This document shows positions 1 to 6,568 of a DNA stretch of 10,802 nt, in pieces. A program made the position numbers and the translations under genes. This stretch comes from Anaerolineae bacterium (GTDB lineage Bacteria; Chloroflexota; Anaerolineae; Aggregatilineales; Aggregatilineaceae). Under the pieces are notes generated by a model. It was not told the DNA's origin. It ran no database searches and saw nothing but the letters and a program-made list of their open reading frames with translations. Location: NCBI GenBank assembly GCA_018056405.1, contig JAGPFT010000054.1, forward strand, positions 1 to 10,802, in the 5' to 3' direction. Each line of letters opens with the position of its first letter. Position 1 is the stretch's first letter.

Positions 1-3
1 CAT
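1..3 (-). other. Possible start codon of a minus-strand gene running off the left edge
   Basis: Bases 3 to 1 read ATG on the minus strand, 49 bases after the stop codon of the DeoR gene. A GAGG stretch lies about 13 bases upstream, which is far for a ribosome binding site. Only one codon is inside the window, so nothing can be said about a product. It is listed because a gene downstream of the repressor in the same direction would be natural here. Confidence 0.15.
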
Positions 4-52
4 GGATGCAGTTGAGCCTCGTCGGTGCGTGGTGGCGCAAGCACAAAGCCCG

Positions 53-838
53 TCAGGGATTGTCCTCGCCCGTCAGAGCGGCGATATGGACGGTGATACC
101 CTCGCGTTCGAGGGCTTCGCGGTACTCCGCGCTAAGACCGTCGTCGGTCACGATGTCGGTCACGACGGACAGCGGCGCAACGCTGGCGAACGTCTTCAGC
201 CCAAACTTGCGGCTATCCGAGAGCAGAATCCGGTGCTGCGCGTTGCGAATCATCGTGCGCTTGATCTGGGCATCGTCCGTATTGTACTCGGTCAGCCCGG
301 CTTCCAGGTCCACGCCGCCGATGCCGAGGAAGGCCTTGTCCACGTAGAACTGACTGAAGGTGTACTCGGCGACCGGGCCGATCAGCGAGCGCTCGCCAGG
401 GCGCACAACGCCGCCGCACAGCATGAGGCGAATGCCGGGCTGATCGGTGAGCAGGTTGGCGATGGGCAGGGCGTTGGTCAGCACGGTGATGTCCTGCAAG
501 CCGATCAGGTGACGGGCCAGCTCCAGCGTAGTCGTGCCGATGTCCAGGGCGATGCTGTCGCCCTCGTGGACGAGCGAAGCGGCCAGCCGGCCAATGGCTC
601 GCTTGGCTTCGGGCATCTCGTGGACGCGAGTCAGCACGGGCGGCTCGTAGCTGCGCCCGCGCGCGCTGACCGCTCCCCCGTGAATGCGCCGCAGCAGGCT
701 CGCCTGTTCGAGGATGGTGAAATCGCGGCGAATGGTCATGTCCGACACGCCGAAACGCTGGCACATCTCGGCGACGGTGACGACGCCCTGCTCGGCGATG
801 ATCTGCAAGATGATCTTCTGCCGCTCCTGTGCGATCAC
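53..838 (-). CDS. DeoR/GlpR-family transcriptional repressor
   Basis: A 261-residue cytoplasmic DNA-binding regulator of the DeoR family, the usual family length. Residues about 5-57 form the N-terminal winged helix-turn-helix, with the typical VSDMTIRRDF recognition-helix signature followed by RRIHGGAV (51-57). The C-terminal DeoR sensor domain (about 75-235) has the phosphosugar-loop motif DIGTTT at 99-104, CGG at 141-143 and LLSDSRKFG at 205-213. Family members mostly repress catabolic genes and release DNA when a phosphorylated sugar or similar metabolite binds; the effector here is unknown. The start is GTG at 838. A minus-strand AGAGG sits 7 bases upstream and no in-frame ATG exists between it and the promoter. 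The upstream region carries two inverted repeats and a promoter-like pair, which suggests autoregulation. The neighbouring importer and oxidoreductases are its likely targets, by context only. Confidence 0.93.
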   Translation of the reverse strand: MIAQERQKIILQIIAEQGVVTVAEMCQRFGVSDMTIRRDFTILEQASLLRRIHGGAVSARGRSYEPPVLTRVHEMPEAKRAIGRLAASLVHEGDSIALDIGTTTLELARHLIGLQDITVLTNALPIANLLTDQPGIRLMLCGGVVRPGERSLIGPVAEYTFSQFYVDKAFLGIGGVDLEAGLTEYNTDDAQIKRTMIRNAQHRILLSDSRKFGLKTFASVAPLSVVTDIVTDDGLSAEYREALEREGITVHIAALTGEDNP

Positions 839-860
839 GGCCCTACCTCTTTTCTATGCT

Positions 861-932
861 TTCGTGTCAAAATACCAACACGAATCACTTGCACTTTGTG
901 TTGAATTATGTTGAAATAGACACAAGGTGCAA
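861..932 (-). promoter_or_regulatory. Probable promoter and operator of the deoR-family gene
   Basis: On the minus strand TTGCAC (932-927) and CATAAT (910-905) are separated by 16 bases, a good sigma-70-like pair. Two inverted repeats flank and overlap it. GCACTTTGTGT (891-901) faces ACACAAGGTGC (920-930), matching at 10 of 11 positions with the -10 hexamer in the spacer. TTCGTGT (861-867) faces ACACGAA (878-884), a perfect 7-bp match with a 10-base spacer. A repressor bound here would cover the promoter, which fits autorepression. The element is seen in the sequence; the link to the DeoR protein is inferred. Confidence 0.55.
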
Positions 933-960
933 CAACCGGCCTTCTGTCATCACCTGCGGG

Positions 961-1827
961 CTAATGCCGGCGCGCGGGGATGACCAGCGCGTCAATCCAG
1001 TTGCGCAGCTCGGCCTCGCGGTAGAGCGGGTCGAGAATGTCCGGGCCGACGGCGAAGCGCTCGCGCAGCACCGGGTCGTCGGGGTTGGCGTGCAGGGCGA
1101 ACATGGCGTCGGCATAGGCCTGCACATCATTGGCACTGGCAAAGAAGCCTTCCTTAACAAGTGGTTCGGCGCGGGCGCTGATCAGGCGGGCCATCTCGTA
1201 GAAATTGTACTCCGGGTGGTACTGCGTGGCCCAGAAGGTGCCGTTCTTGTGCCTGACTTCGAGCGCCTGGACGTGGGTGTGCTCGTTGGTAGCCAGCAGC
1301 GTGGCGCCGCGCGGCAGGGTGACGACCTCATCCAGGTGCATGATGAAGCCGTCGTACACGTCGGGCTTGCCGGCCAACAGCGGGTGCGTCTTGCCGGCGT
1401 CGGTGCGCGTGATGCGGCGGGCGATGGCCCACTCGCGGCCCTTCGGGTTCTTGCGCACTTCGCCGCCGGCGGCATAAGCGGCCATCTGGATGCCCCAGCA
1501 GCTTCCGTAGCAGGGCACGCCCGCCTCGAAGATGGCCCGCGAAAGCTCGACCTGGCGCGTCACGCGCGGGTCGTCGGTGTGGTAAATGGTCAGGTCCGAG
1601 CCGGTGAAGATGTAGGCGTCGTAAGAGCGCAGGTGAGCGCCGGCCGGCAGGGCGTTGTCCAGGTCGGCGGTGAAGAGCACATCGAGCGTCGCCTGGGGCA
1701 CATAGCTGCGCAGGAAGCGGGCGTACATGTCGTGGGGGTGGCCCACGTTGGCGGCGTCGAAGCGCTCGCGGCTGCTCTTGGGGTAGCCATTGAGGATGGC
1801 AATCGCGAGCTTCAAATCTTTGTGCAT
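961..1827 (-). CDS. Class I glutamine amidotransferase-like protein (GMP-synthase glutaminase type)
   Basis: A 288-residue cytoplasmic protein with the class I (triad) amidotransferase fold of the COG0518 type. The nucleophile elbow is GSCWGIQ with Cys110, and the rest of the triad lies in QYHPEYNF with His204 and Glu206. There is no synthetase domain, so it is stand-alone, unlike GuaA. In gamma-glutamyl amine pathways such stand-alone members (TdnT/AtdA2-like; PuuD is a more distant C26 relative) act as gamma-glutamyl amide hydrolases, paired with a glutamine-synthetase-like ligase. A ligase of that type lies at 4145-5539. Hydrolysis of a gamma-glutamyl intermediate is therefore the preferred guess, but a plain glutaminase role or another amide substrate cannot be excluded. 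The start ATG at 1827 follows AAAGGAA on the minus strand. It lies 122 bases upstream of the repressor gene with no clear terminator between, so read-through is possible. The roughly 55-residue tail after the triad is rich in Arg, Glu and Ala. Confidence 0.88.
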   Translation of the reverse strand: MHKDLKLAIAILNGYPKSSRERFDAANVGHPHDMYARFLRSYVPQATLDVLFTADLDNALPAGAHLRSYDAYIFTGSDLTIYHTDDPRVTRQVELSRAIFEAGVPCYGSCWGIQMAAYAAGGEVRKNPKGREWAIARRITRTDAGKTHPLLAGKPDVYDGFIMHLDEVVTLPRGATLLATNEHTHVQALEVRHKNGTFWATQYHPEYNFYEMARLISARAEPLVKEGFFASANDVQAYADAMFALHANPDDPVLRERFAVGPDILDPLYREAELRNWIDALVIPARRH

Positions 1828-1864
1828 GGCGGATTGTTCCTTTTCAAACAGAGTCTGTGCACTT

Positions 1865-1894
1865 CCGAAAATACATCATGTGGCCGAAAAATAC
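1865..1894. repeat. Short direct repeat upstream of the amidotransferase gene
   Basis: CCGAAAATAC at 1865-1874 recurs as CCGAAAAATAC at 1884-1894. The copies start 19 bases apart, roughly two helical turns, and lie 38-67 bases upstream of the minus-strand start at 1827. The position suits a tandem regulator site, but no known operator matches and chance is possible in an A-rich patch. Confidence 0.3.
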
Positions 1895-1940
1895 TACCCC
1901 CTGCGGCTGGGTGATTGCATCAGCCCCTGCAGCACCTGAG

Positions 1941-2051
1941 CCGGTTTACCTCACCCCCGCGAGGCCCACTAATGCGGGCCTCGCCACCCCCTCTCCATGC
2001 ATGGAGAGGGGGCAAGCCGAGCGGAGCGAGGCTGGGGGTGAGGTAAACCGG
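1941..2051. repeat. 111-bp nested palindromic element (MITE- or REP-like)
   Basis: The ends form a perfect 18-bp inverted repeat: CCGGTTTACCTCACCCCC at 1941-1958 and its exact complement at 2034-2051. Inside are a perfect 9-bp stem, GCGAGGCCC (1959-1967) with GGGCCTCGC (1976-1984) around an 8-base loop, and a perfect 26-bp palindrome at 1987-2012 centred on ATGCAT. The arm at 2014-2030 (GCCGAGCGGAGCGAGGC) is itself partly self-complementary. The whole could fold as a multi-arm cruciform or, if transcribed, a cloverleaf-like RNA. No coding capacity is evident. Similar C-rich/G-rich hairpin repeats occur elsewhere in the window. Confidence 0.8.
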
Positions 2052-2230
2052 TGCGCGCACCAAGATGCGCACGGTCGGCCTACACGCCGGCGTTTGATGC
2101 GATTGCCCCGCCTGCGGCTGCCCCTGCGCGCCGCACCCGCCGAGCCAGCCACGCGCCCACCCGCCCCGCGTTCTGTCCCGCTGTTTCTATTTCACCACGT
2201 CGCCTGCACCGTCATTGAGGAAGGATCACT

Positions 2231-4141
2231 ATGCCTTACGGGTATCACGGCAGGATTCTGCACGTCAACCTGACCACTGGCAGCCTGACTGTCGAGGAGC
2301 CGGACGAGATCTTCTACCGTACCTACATGGGCGGCAGCGCGATGGGGCTGTACTACCTGCTCAAGAACACGCCCCCCGGCACCGATCCCCTGGCTCCTGA
2401 AAACACCCTGGCCCTGATGGACAGCGTGCTGACCGGCCTGCCGATTGCCGGGCAGAGCCGAATGACCGCCACCGCCCGCTCACCGCTCACCGGCATGGTC
2501 GGCGACTCGCAGTGCGGCGGCTTCTGGCCGGCGGAACTGAAGTTCGCCGGCTTCGATGGCATTGTCATCTGGGGCCGCGCGGAGAAGCCCGTCTACCTGT
2601 GGGTGCACGACGGCCAGGCCGAGCTACGCGACGCGACGCATCTATGGGGCCGCGTGACTCACGATGTGCAGCGCGCGCTGGAAGACGAGCTGGGCGACAG
2701 GCGCATCCAGGTGCTGGGCATCGGCCCGGCGGGCGAGAACGGCGTCCGCTTCGCGGCGATGATGAACATGTCCAACCGCGCCAACGGGCGCACCGGCATG
2801 GGCGCGGTGATGGGCAGCAAGCACCTGAAGGCCATCGCCGTGCGCGGCAAGCAGCGCCCGGAGATCCGCGACCGCGAGGCGTTCAAGGCCCTGGCCCGCT
2901 GGGGCGCGGACAACACCGAAGACGTGATGGGCGGCATGACCCTGCTGGGCACCACCGCGCTGATCCGCAAGCAGCAGGAGCGCGGCGGGCTGCCCGGCTA
3001 TAACTACGACAGCGGCGTCTTCGATGGCTTTGAGGGCATCAGCGGCCAGACCATGCGCGACACGATCCTCAAGGGCAACGACACCTGCTACGCCTGCACG
3101 GTGCGCTGCAAGCGCGTCGTGGAGAACAAGGAAGGCCCCTACAGGCTCGACCCGGCCTACGGCGGGCCGGAGTACGAGACGCTGAGCACGTTAGGCTCGT
3201 ACTGCGGCGTCTCCGACCTCAAGGCGGTCGCCTACGCCAACCAGCTTTGCAACATGTACGGCATGGACACCATGTCCTGCGGCGGGACCATCGCCTGGGC
3301 GATGGATTGCTACGCGCACGGCATCATCACCGAGGCGGACACCGGCGGCCTGGCTCTTAAGTACGGCGACGGGGAGATGCTCACTCGCCTGGTGGCAATG
3401 ATCGCCCGGCGCGAGGGCTTCGGCGACGTGCTGGCCGACGGGTCGGCCCTGGCCGCGCGGCGCTTCGGCCCCGCCGCCGAAGACCTGCTGATCACCGTCA
3501 AGGGGTCGGAGATGCCCGCGCACATGCCGCAGGTCAAGCGCAGCCTGGCCCTGATCTACGCCGTGAACCCCTTCGGCGCCGATCACCAGTCCAGCGAGCA
3601 CGACGGCAGCTACACCGAGTACAACCCGCGCATCGCCGAGATCGGGCTGTTCACCCCGCAGCCGCCGCGTGTGCTCAACACGGAAAAGGTGCGCTACGCC
3701 TTCTACACGCAGTGCACCTACAGTATGCTCGACACGCTCGACCTGTGTCAGTTCGTCTGGGGGCCAGACTGGCAGCTTTTCAGCCTGAGCCAACTGGCCG
3801 AGGCCATGCGGGCGGTGACTGGCTGGCCGGTGACGGTCTTCGAGCTGCAGAAGCTCGGCGAGCGCCGCCTGAACATGCTGCGCGCCTTCAACGCGCGCGA
3901 GGGCTTCGGGCGCGACCAGGACACCATCCCCAAGAAGCTGACCAGGCCGCTCAAGGGCGGGGCCAGCGACGGGCTGTTCGTGACCGTCGAAGAGGTTGAG
4001 CGGGCCAAAGACATCTACTACGGCATGGCCGGCTGGGACGTGGCGACGGGCATGCCCCTGCGCGCCAAGCTGGAAGAGTTGGGCATTGGCTGGGTGGCCG
4101 ACAATCTCGAGGCCGCCCGCGCCGTCGCGGAGGGGGGATGA
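2231..4141 (+). CDS. Aldehyde:ferredoxin oxidoreductase family protein (tungstopterin enzyme)
   Basis: A 636-residue protein of usual length for the AOR family, which oxidises aldehydes to carboxylates with ferredoxin as electron acceptor. The enzymes carry a tungsten (or molybdenum) bis-pyranopterin and one 4Fe-4S cluster. The N-terminal domain opens with YHGRILHVNLTTG and has RTGMGAVMGSKHLKAIAVRG at 187-206, the pterin-binding signature. The cluster ligands are visible as Cys286-x2-Cys289-x3-Cys293 plus the distal Cys506 in DTLDLCQF. No signal peptide or membrane segment is seen, so it is cytoplasmic. The ATG start follows GAGGAAGG with 6 bases spacing. It is probably co-transcribed with the ligase gene three bases downstream. 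The true substrate is unknown: the family also includes formaldehyde, glyceraldehyde-3-phosphate and benzoyl-CoA-reductase-like members, and this context favours an aldehyde from amine or amino-alcohol breakdown. An anaerobic or microaerobic lifestyle is implied. Confidence 0.95.
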   Translation: MPYGYHGRILHVNLTTGSLTVEEPDEIFYRTYMGGSAMGLYYLLKNTPPGTDPLAPENTLALMDSVLTGLPIAGQSRMTATARSPLTGMVGDSQCGGFWPAELKFAGFDGIVIWGRAEKPVYLWVHDGQAELRDATHLWGRVTHDVQRALEDELGDRRIQVLGIGPAGENGVRFAAMMNMSNRANGRTGMGAVMGSKHLKAIAVRGKQRPEIRDREAFKALARWGADNTEDVMGGMTLLGTTALIRKQQERGGLPGYNYDSGVFDGFEGISGQTMRDTILKGNDTCYACTVRCKRVVENKEGPYRLDPAYGGPEYETLSTLGSYCGVSDLKAVAYANQLCNMYGMDTMSCGGTIAWAMDCYAHGIITEADTGGLALKYGDGEMLTRLVAMIARREGFGDVLADGSALAARRFGPAAEDLLITVKGSEMPAHMPQVKRSLALIYAVNPFGADHQSSEHDGSYTEYNPRIAEIGLFTPQPPRVLNTEKVRYAFYTQCTYSMLDTLDLCQFVWGPDWQLFSLSQLAEAMRAVTGWPVTVFELQKLGERRLNMLRAFNAREGFGRDQDTIPKKLTRPLKGGASDGLFVTVEEVERAKDIYYGMAGWDVATGMPLRAKLEELGIGWVADNLEAARAVAEGG

Positions 4142-4144
4142 GCG

Positions 4145-5539
4145 GTGACTGAAGCAGGCGCAGGTCTCTTGAGCCGCGAGGCCCTGGCGACCGCGGTGGA
4201 TCGCGGCGAGATCGCCACCGTCCTGGTCGGCTTCCCCGACATGGTTGGGCGGCTGTTGGGCAAGCGCTACGACGCGCGCCACTTCCTGGCGACAGCGGAT
4301 CACGGCCTGCACTTCTGCGACTACCTGCTCGCCTGCGACCTGGCGATGGACCCCACGCCCGGCTACCGCTACACGAGTTGGGAGGCGGGCTACCGTGATG
4401 CCTGGGGCGTGGTGGACTGGGCGACGCTGCGCCGCGCGTCCTGGCTGGATCGCTCGGCGCTGGTCCTGTGCGACGTGCGCGACGAGGCGACGGGCGCGCT
4501 GGTGCCCATCGCCCCGCGCTCGGTGCTGCGCCGCCAGATCGAGCGAGCGGAGGCGGCGGGCCTCAGCGCGTTGGGCGCGACCGAGCTGGAGTTCTTCGTC
4601 TTCCAGGAGACTTACGACTCCGCCCGTGCCAAGCACTACCACGACCTGCGCACCTTCGGCGCGTACATCGAGGACTACCACCTGCTGGCCGGGAGCAAGG
4701 TCGAGGGGCTGCTCGGCCCCATCCGCGCCCACCTGCGCGACTCCGGCATCCCGGTCGAGTTCAGCAAGGGCGAGTGGGGCGCGGGTCAGGAGGAGATCAA
4801 CATCCGCTACAGCGACCTGCTGACCATGAGCGACTGCACAGTGATCTTCAAGCAGATGGCCAAAGAGATCGCCATGCAGCAGGGCCTGGCCCTGACCTTC
4901 ATGGCCAAGTGGGACGAGCATCACGCGGGGAGCAGTATGCATCTGCACATGAGCCTGTGGGACGCCAACGGCGGGCACAATATGTTCGCCGGAGACAGCG
5001 CGCCGGCTGGCGGGCTGCCCGTCGCCGCCAGCGACACCTTCCGCTGGGCCGCCGGTGGGATGATGGCCCATGCCCGCGAGCTAACATTGTTCTTCGCGCC
5101 GACGATCAACTCGTACAAACGCTTCCGGGCGGAGTCCTTCGCGCCGACGGCCATCACCTGGGGCTACGACAACCGCACGACCGGCTTTCGCATCGTGGGG
5201 CACGGGGACGGGCTGCGCCTGGAGTGCCGCATCCCCGGCGCGGACGCCAACCCGTACCTGGCCCAGGCTGCGCTGCTGGCGGCGGCGCTGGACGGCATCG
5301 AGCGGCAGATCGAGCCGCCGCCGCTCTTCCCCGGCAACGCCTACGTCGCCAGCGACCTGCCGCGCGTGCCGCACTCGCTGCCCGAAGCCATCGCCGCCTT
5401 CGAGGGCAGCGAACTGGCGCGGACGGCGTTCGGCGAAGATGTGGTCGAGCATTACCTGCACTTCGCGCGCACCGAGCAGCGCAAGGCCGACGAAGTGGTC
5501 ACCTGCTGGGAGCGCGCGCGTTACTTCGAGCAGATTTGA
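4145..5539 (+). CDS. Glutamine-synthetase-family ligase, probably gamma-glutamyl amine/ethanolamine synthetase-like
   Basis: A 464-residue ATP-grasp-free GS-fold ligase. The start is GTG at 4145, 7 bases after a GGAGGGGGG stretch that lies inside the end of the upstream gene; the nearby ATG at 4138 is out of frame. The N-terminal beta-grasp domain (about 20-125) is followed by the catalytic domain. Metal and ATP residues are visible: ATELEFF (145-151), GQEEINI (214-220), SSMHLHMS (263-270), NSYKRFRAE (322-330), NRTTGFRI (343-350) and RLECRIPGADANPYLA (358-373). The pattern resembles GlnA4/GlnT/PuuA-type enzymes, which join glutamate to amines, more than housekeeping GlnA. There is no canonical adenylylation loop. 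Pairing with an amidotransferase-like hydrolase (961-1827) and an aldehyde oxidoreductase supports a catabolic gamma-glutamylation role, by analogy with actinobacterial ethanolamine and proteobacterial putrescine and aniline routes. The amine is not identifiable from sequence alone. Ordinary glutamine synthesis is the less likely alternative. Confidence 0.9.
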   Translation: MTEAGAGLLSREALATAVDRGEIATVLVGFPDMVGRLLGKRYDARHFLATADHGLHFCDYLLACDLAMDPTPGYRYTSWEAGYRDAWGVVDWATLRRASWLDRSALVLCDVRDEATGALVPIAPRSVLRRQIERAEAAGLSALGATELEFFVFQETYDSARAKHYHDLRTFGAYIEDYHLLAGSKVEGLLGPIRAHLRDSGIPVEFSKGEWGAGQEEINIRYSDLLTMSDCTVIFKQMAKEIAMQQGLALTFMAKWDEHHAGSSMHLHMSLWDANGGHNMFAGDSAPAGGLPVAASDTFRWAAGGMMAHARELTLFFAPTINSYKRFRAESFAPTAITWGYDNRTTGFRIVGHGDGLRLECRIPGADANPYLAQAALLAAALDGIERQIEPPPLFPGNAYVASDLPRVPHSLPEAIAAFEGSELARTAFGEDVVEHYLHFARTEQRKADEVVTCWERARYFEQI

Positions 5540-5608
5540 GGGGGGTGAGGCCTGTCTGCATACGCCTCTCCCCCCAAATCCCCCTCTCCAGCCGAGCTAG
5601 AGAGGGGG
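5540..5608. repeat. Tandem G/C-rich hairpins just after the ligase gene
   Basis: Directly behind the stop codon, GGGGGGTGAGGC (5540-5551) pairs with GCCTCTCCCCCC (5564-5575) with one mismatch and a 12-base loop. A second perfect 9-bp stem is formed by CCCCCTCTC (5580-5588) and GAGAGGGGG (5600-5608). There is no T-tract, so they are not classical terminators, but such hairpins could stabilise or end the transcript. They share the CCCCTCTCC/GGAGAGGGG core of the element at 1941-2051. Confidence 0.6.
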
Positions 5609-5632
5609 ACTTGACCGCCCGATGGAGCATTT

Positions 5633-5675
5633 CCCCCTCCCTGGCTTTGCCGGCTGAGGGGGCCAGGGGGAGGGG
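5633..5675. repeat. Imperfect G/C-rich inverted repeat
   Basis: CCCCCTCCCTGGC (5633-5645) faces GCCAGGGGGAGGGG (5662-5675), pairing with a 2-base bulge around a 16-base loop. It belongs to the same run of dispersed palindromes that fills the gap between the ligase and dehydrogenase genes. No coding or promoter signal is seen in it. Confidence 0.5.
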
Positions 5676-5696
5676 CGTTCCACCAGGGCGCGCCCT

Positions 5697-5748
5697 CGTA
5701 GGGGCGCTGCTCTGCTGCGCCCTGGGGCAATGCCCCGCCCAGGATACG
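5697..5748. repeat. 52-bp palindromic repeat starting CGTAGGGGCG
   Basis: The unit starts CGTA and ends TACG. It contains the stem GGGCGC (5702-5707)/GCGCCC (5717-5722) and a second short hairpin, GGGGC-AAT-GCCCC (5724-5736). The first ten bases, CGTAGGGGCG, are identical to the start of the palindrome at 10599, so two related dispersed repeats flank the dehydrogenase-importer block. Confidence 0.55.
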
Positions 5749-5803
5749 AACCGGTGTGTGTTCTGGCTTGTGCGTATTCACACAGAAGGAGCTTAGCAAC
5801 CCC

Positions 5804-6568
5804 ATGCGACTCGAAAACAAGGTAGCTTTGATCACGGGCGCGGGCAGCGGCCTGGGCCGCGAAACGGCGCTGCTCTTCGCCAAAGAGGGCGCGCGCCTGG
5901 TGCTCAACGACATCGTGGCCGAGACTGTCGAGGAGACGGCGCAGATGATCGTCCGTGCGGGCGGCCAGGCCATTGCCGTGACGGGCAGCGTGGCCGTGGA
6001 TGCCGATGTCGAGAAGGCGATCAAGGCGGGCGTGGCCCAGTTTGGCAAGGTGGATACGCTCTTCAACAACGCGGGGATCATGCCGGGCGAAGATGTCTCC
6101 GTGCTGACGATGGAGCAGGACGTGTGGCGGCGCATCCTGGATGTGAACGTGCAGGGCGTGGCCCTGTGCTGCAAGTACGGCATCCCGGAGATCATCAAGG
6201 CCGGCGGCGGCGCGGTGGTCAACGTGGCCTCGTTCGTGGCCCTGGTCGGCTGCTCTGTGCCGCAGGACGCCTACACGGCCAGCAAGGGCGCGGTCATCGC
6301 CCTGACCCATTCGCTGGCGGTGCAGTTCGGCCCCAAGAAGGTGCGCTCCAACGCCATCTGCCCCGGCCCGATCATCACGCCGCTGATGGAGACGCTCTTT
6401 GCCACCGAGGAGGCCAAGATGCTACGCCTGCGCCGCATCCCGATGGGGCGCTTCGGCCAGCCGCCGGACGTGGCCTACGCCGCGCTGTACCTGGCCTCGG
6501 ACGAGGCGTCGTGGGTCAACGGGGCGAGCCTGGTCGTGGATGGTGGGATCACGCACAATTATTTTTAG
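5804..6568 (+). CDS. SDR-family NAD(P)-dependent oxidoreductase
   Basis: A 254-residue classical short-chain dehydrogenase/reductase, of normal length and cytoplasmic. The Rossmann cofactor motif TGAGSGLG is at 11-18, and an acidic Asp36 at the end of the second strand favours NAD over NADP. NNAG is at 88-91. The catalytic set is Asn115, Ser143, Tyr157 and Lys161 in YTASK, followed by the PGPI segment. The C-terminus ends with the usual LVVDGG motif. It would interconvert an alcohol and a ketone or aldehyde; the substrate cannot be read from the sequence. The ATG at 5804 is preferred over the in-frame ATG 48 bases upstream because AGAAGGAG (5784-5791) precedes it and the protein then begins at the usual MRLENKVALITGAG. 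It is 264 bases after the ligase gene, separated by repeats, so it may have its own promoter. By context it could oxidise a glutamylated amino alcohol or a sugar-like substrate. Confidence 0.93.
   Translation: MRLENKVALITGAGSGLGRETALLFAKEGARLVLNDIVAETVEETAQMIVRAGGQAIAVTGSVAVDADVEKAIKAGVAQFGKVDTLFNNAGIMPGEDVSVLTMEQDVWRRILDVNVQGVALCCKYGIPEIIKAGGGAVVNVASFVALVGCSVPQDAYTASKGAVIALTHSLAVQFGPKKVRSNAICPGPIITPLMETLFATEEAKMLRLRRIPMGRFGQPPDVAYAALYLASDEASWVNGASLVVDGGITHNYF

Larger units (their letters stand above)
1828..2230. promoter_or_regulatory. Divergent intergenic region between the amidotransferase and oxidoreductase genes
   Basis: This 403-base spacer must contain the promoters of both divergent genes. 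Next to the amidotransferase start is an 11-bp palindrome, ACAGAGTCTGT (1848-1858), and a direct repeat, CCGAAAATAC (1865-1874) and CCGAAAAATAC (1884-1894), starting 19 bases apart. The middle (1941-2051) is filled by a nested palindromic repeat. The remainder (2052-2210) is GC-rich with no convincing -35/-10 pair that I can see. The ribosome binding site of the oxidoreductase, GAGGAAGG, lies at 2217-2224. Confidence 0.4.

Noticed and set aside
2..904. Long plus-strand open frame across the repressor gene
   Set aside because: It is antisense to a clear DeoR-family protein with all motifs intact; its translation has no recognisable domain and reflects GC-rich antisense openness.
1941..2051. 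CRISPR array or tRNA-like cloverleaf
   Set aside because: There are no repeated direct units with spacers and no tRNA signature such as a TTC loop or CCA end; it is an inverted-repeat element.
1857..2273. Plus-strand frame through the divergent spacer
   Set aside because: Most of it translates the 111-bp palindromic repeat and GC-rich spacer, has no good ribosome binding site, and overlaps the true start of the oxidoreductase in another frame.
3191..5071. A 626-residue minus-strand open frame under the oxidoreductase and ligase
   Set aside because: It lies entirely antisense to two well-supported genes and is low-complexity, rich in His, Gln, Val and Ala; no domain is visible.
5540..5608. 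Classical rho-independent terminator after the ligase gene
   Set aside because: The stems are strong but no T-tract follows either hairpin, so they are reported as repeats instead.
4468..5796. A 442-residue plus-strand frame overlapping the ligase
   Set aside because: Arg/Ala/Gly-rich translation typical of a shifted frame of a GC-rich gene; the overlapping ligase frame has conserved catalytic motifs.
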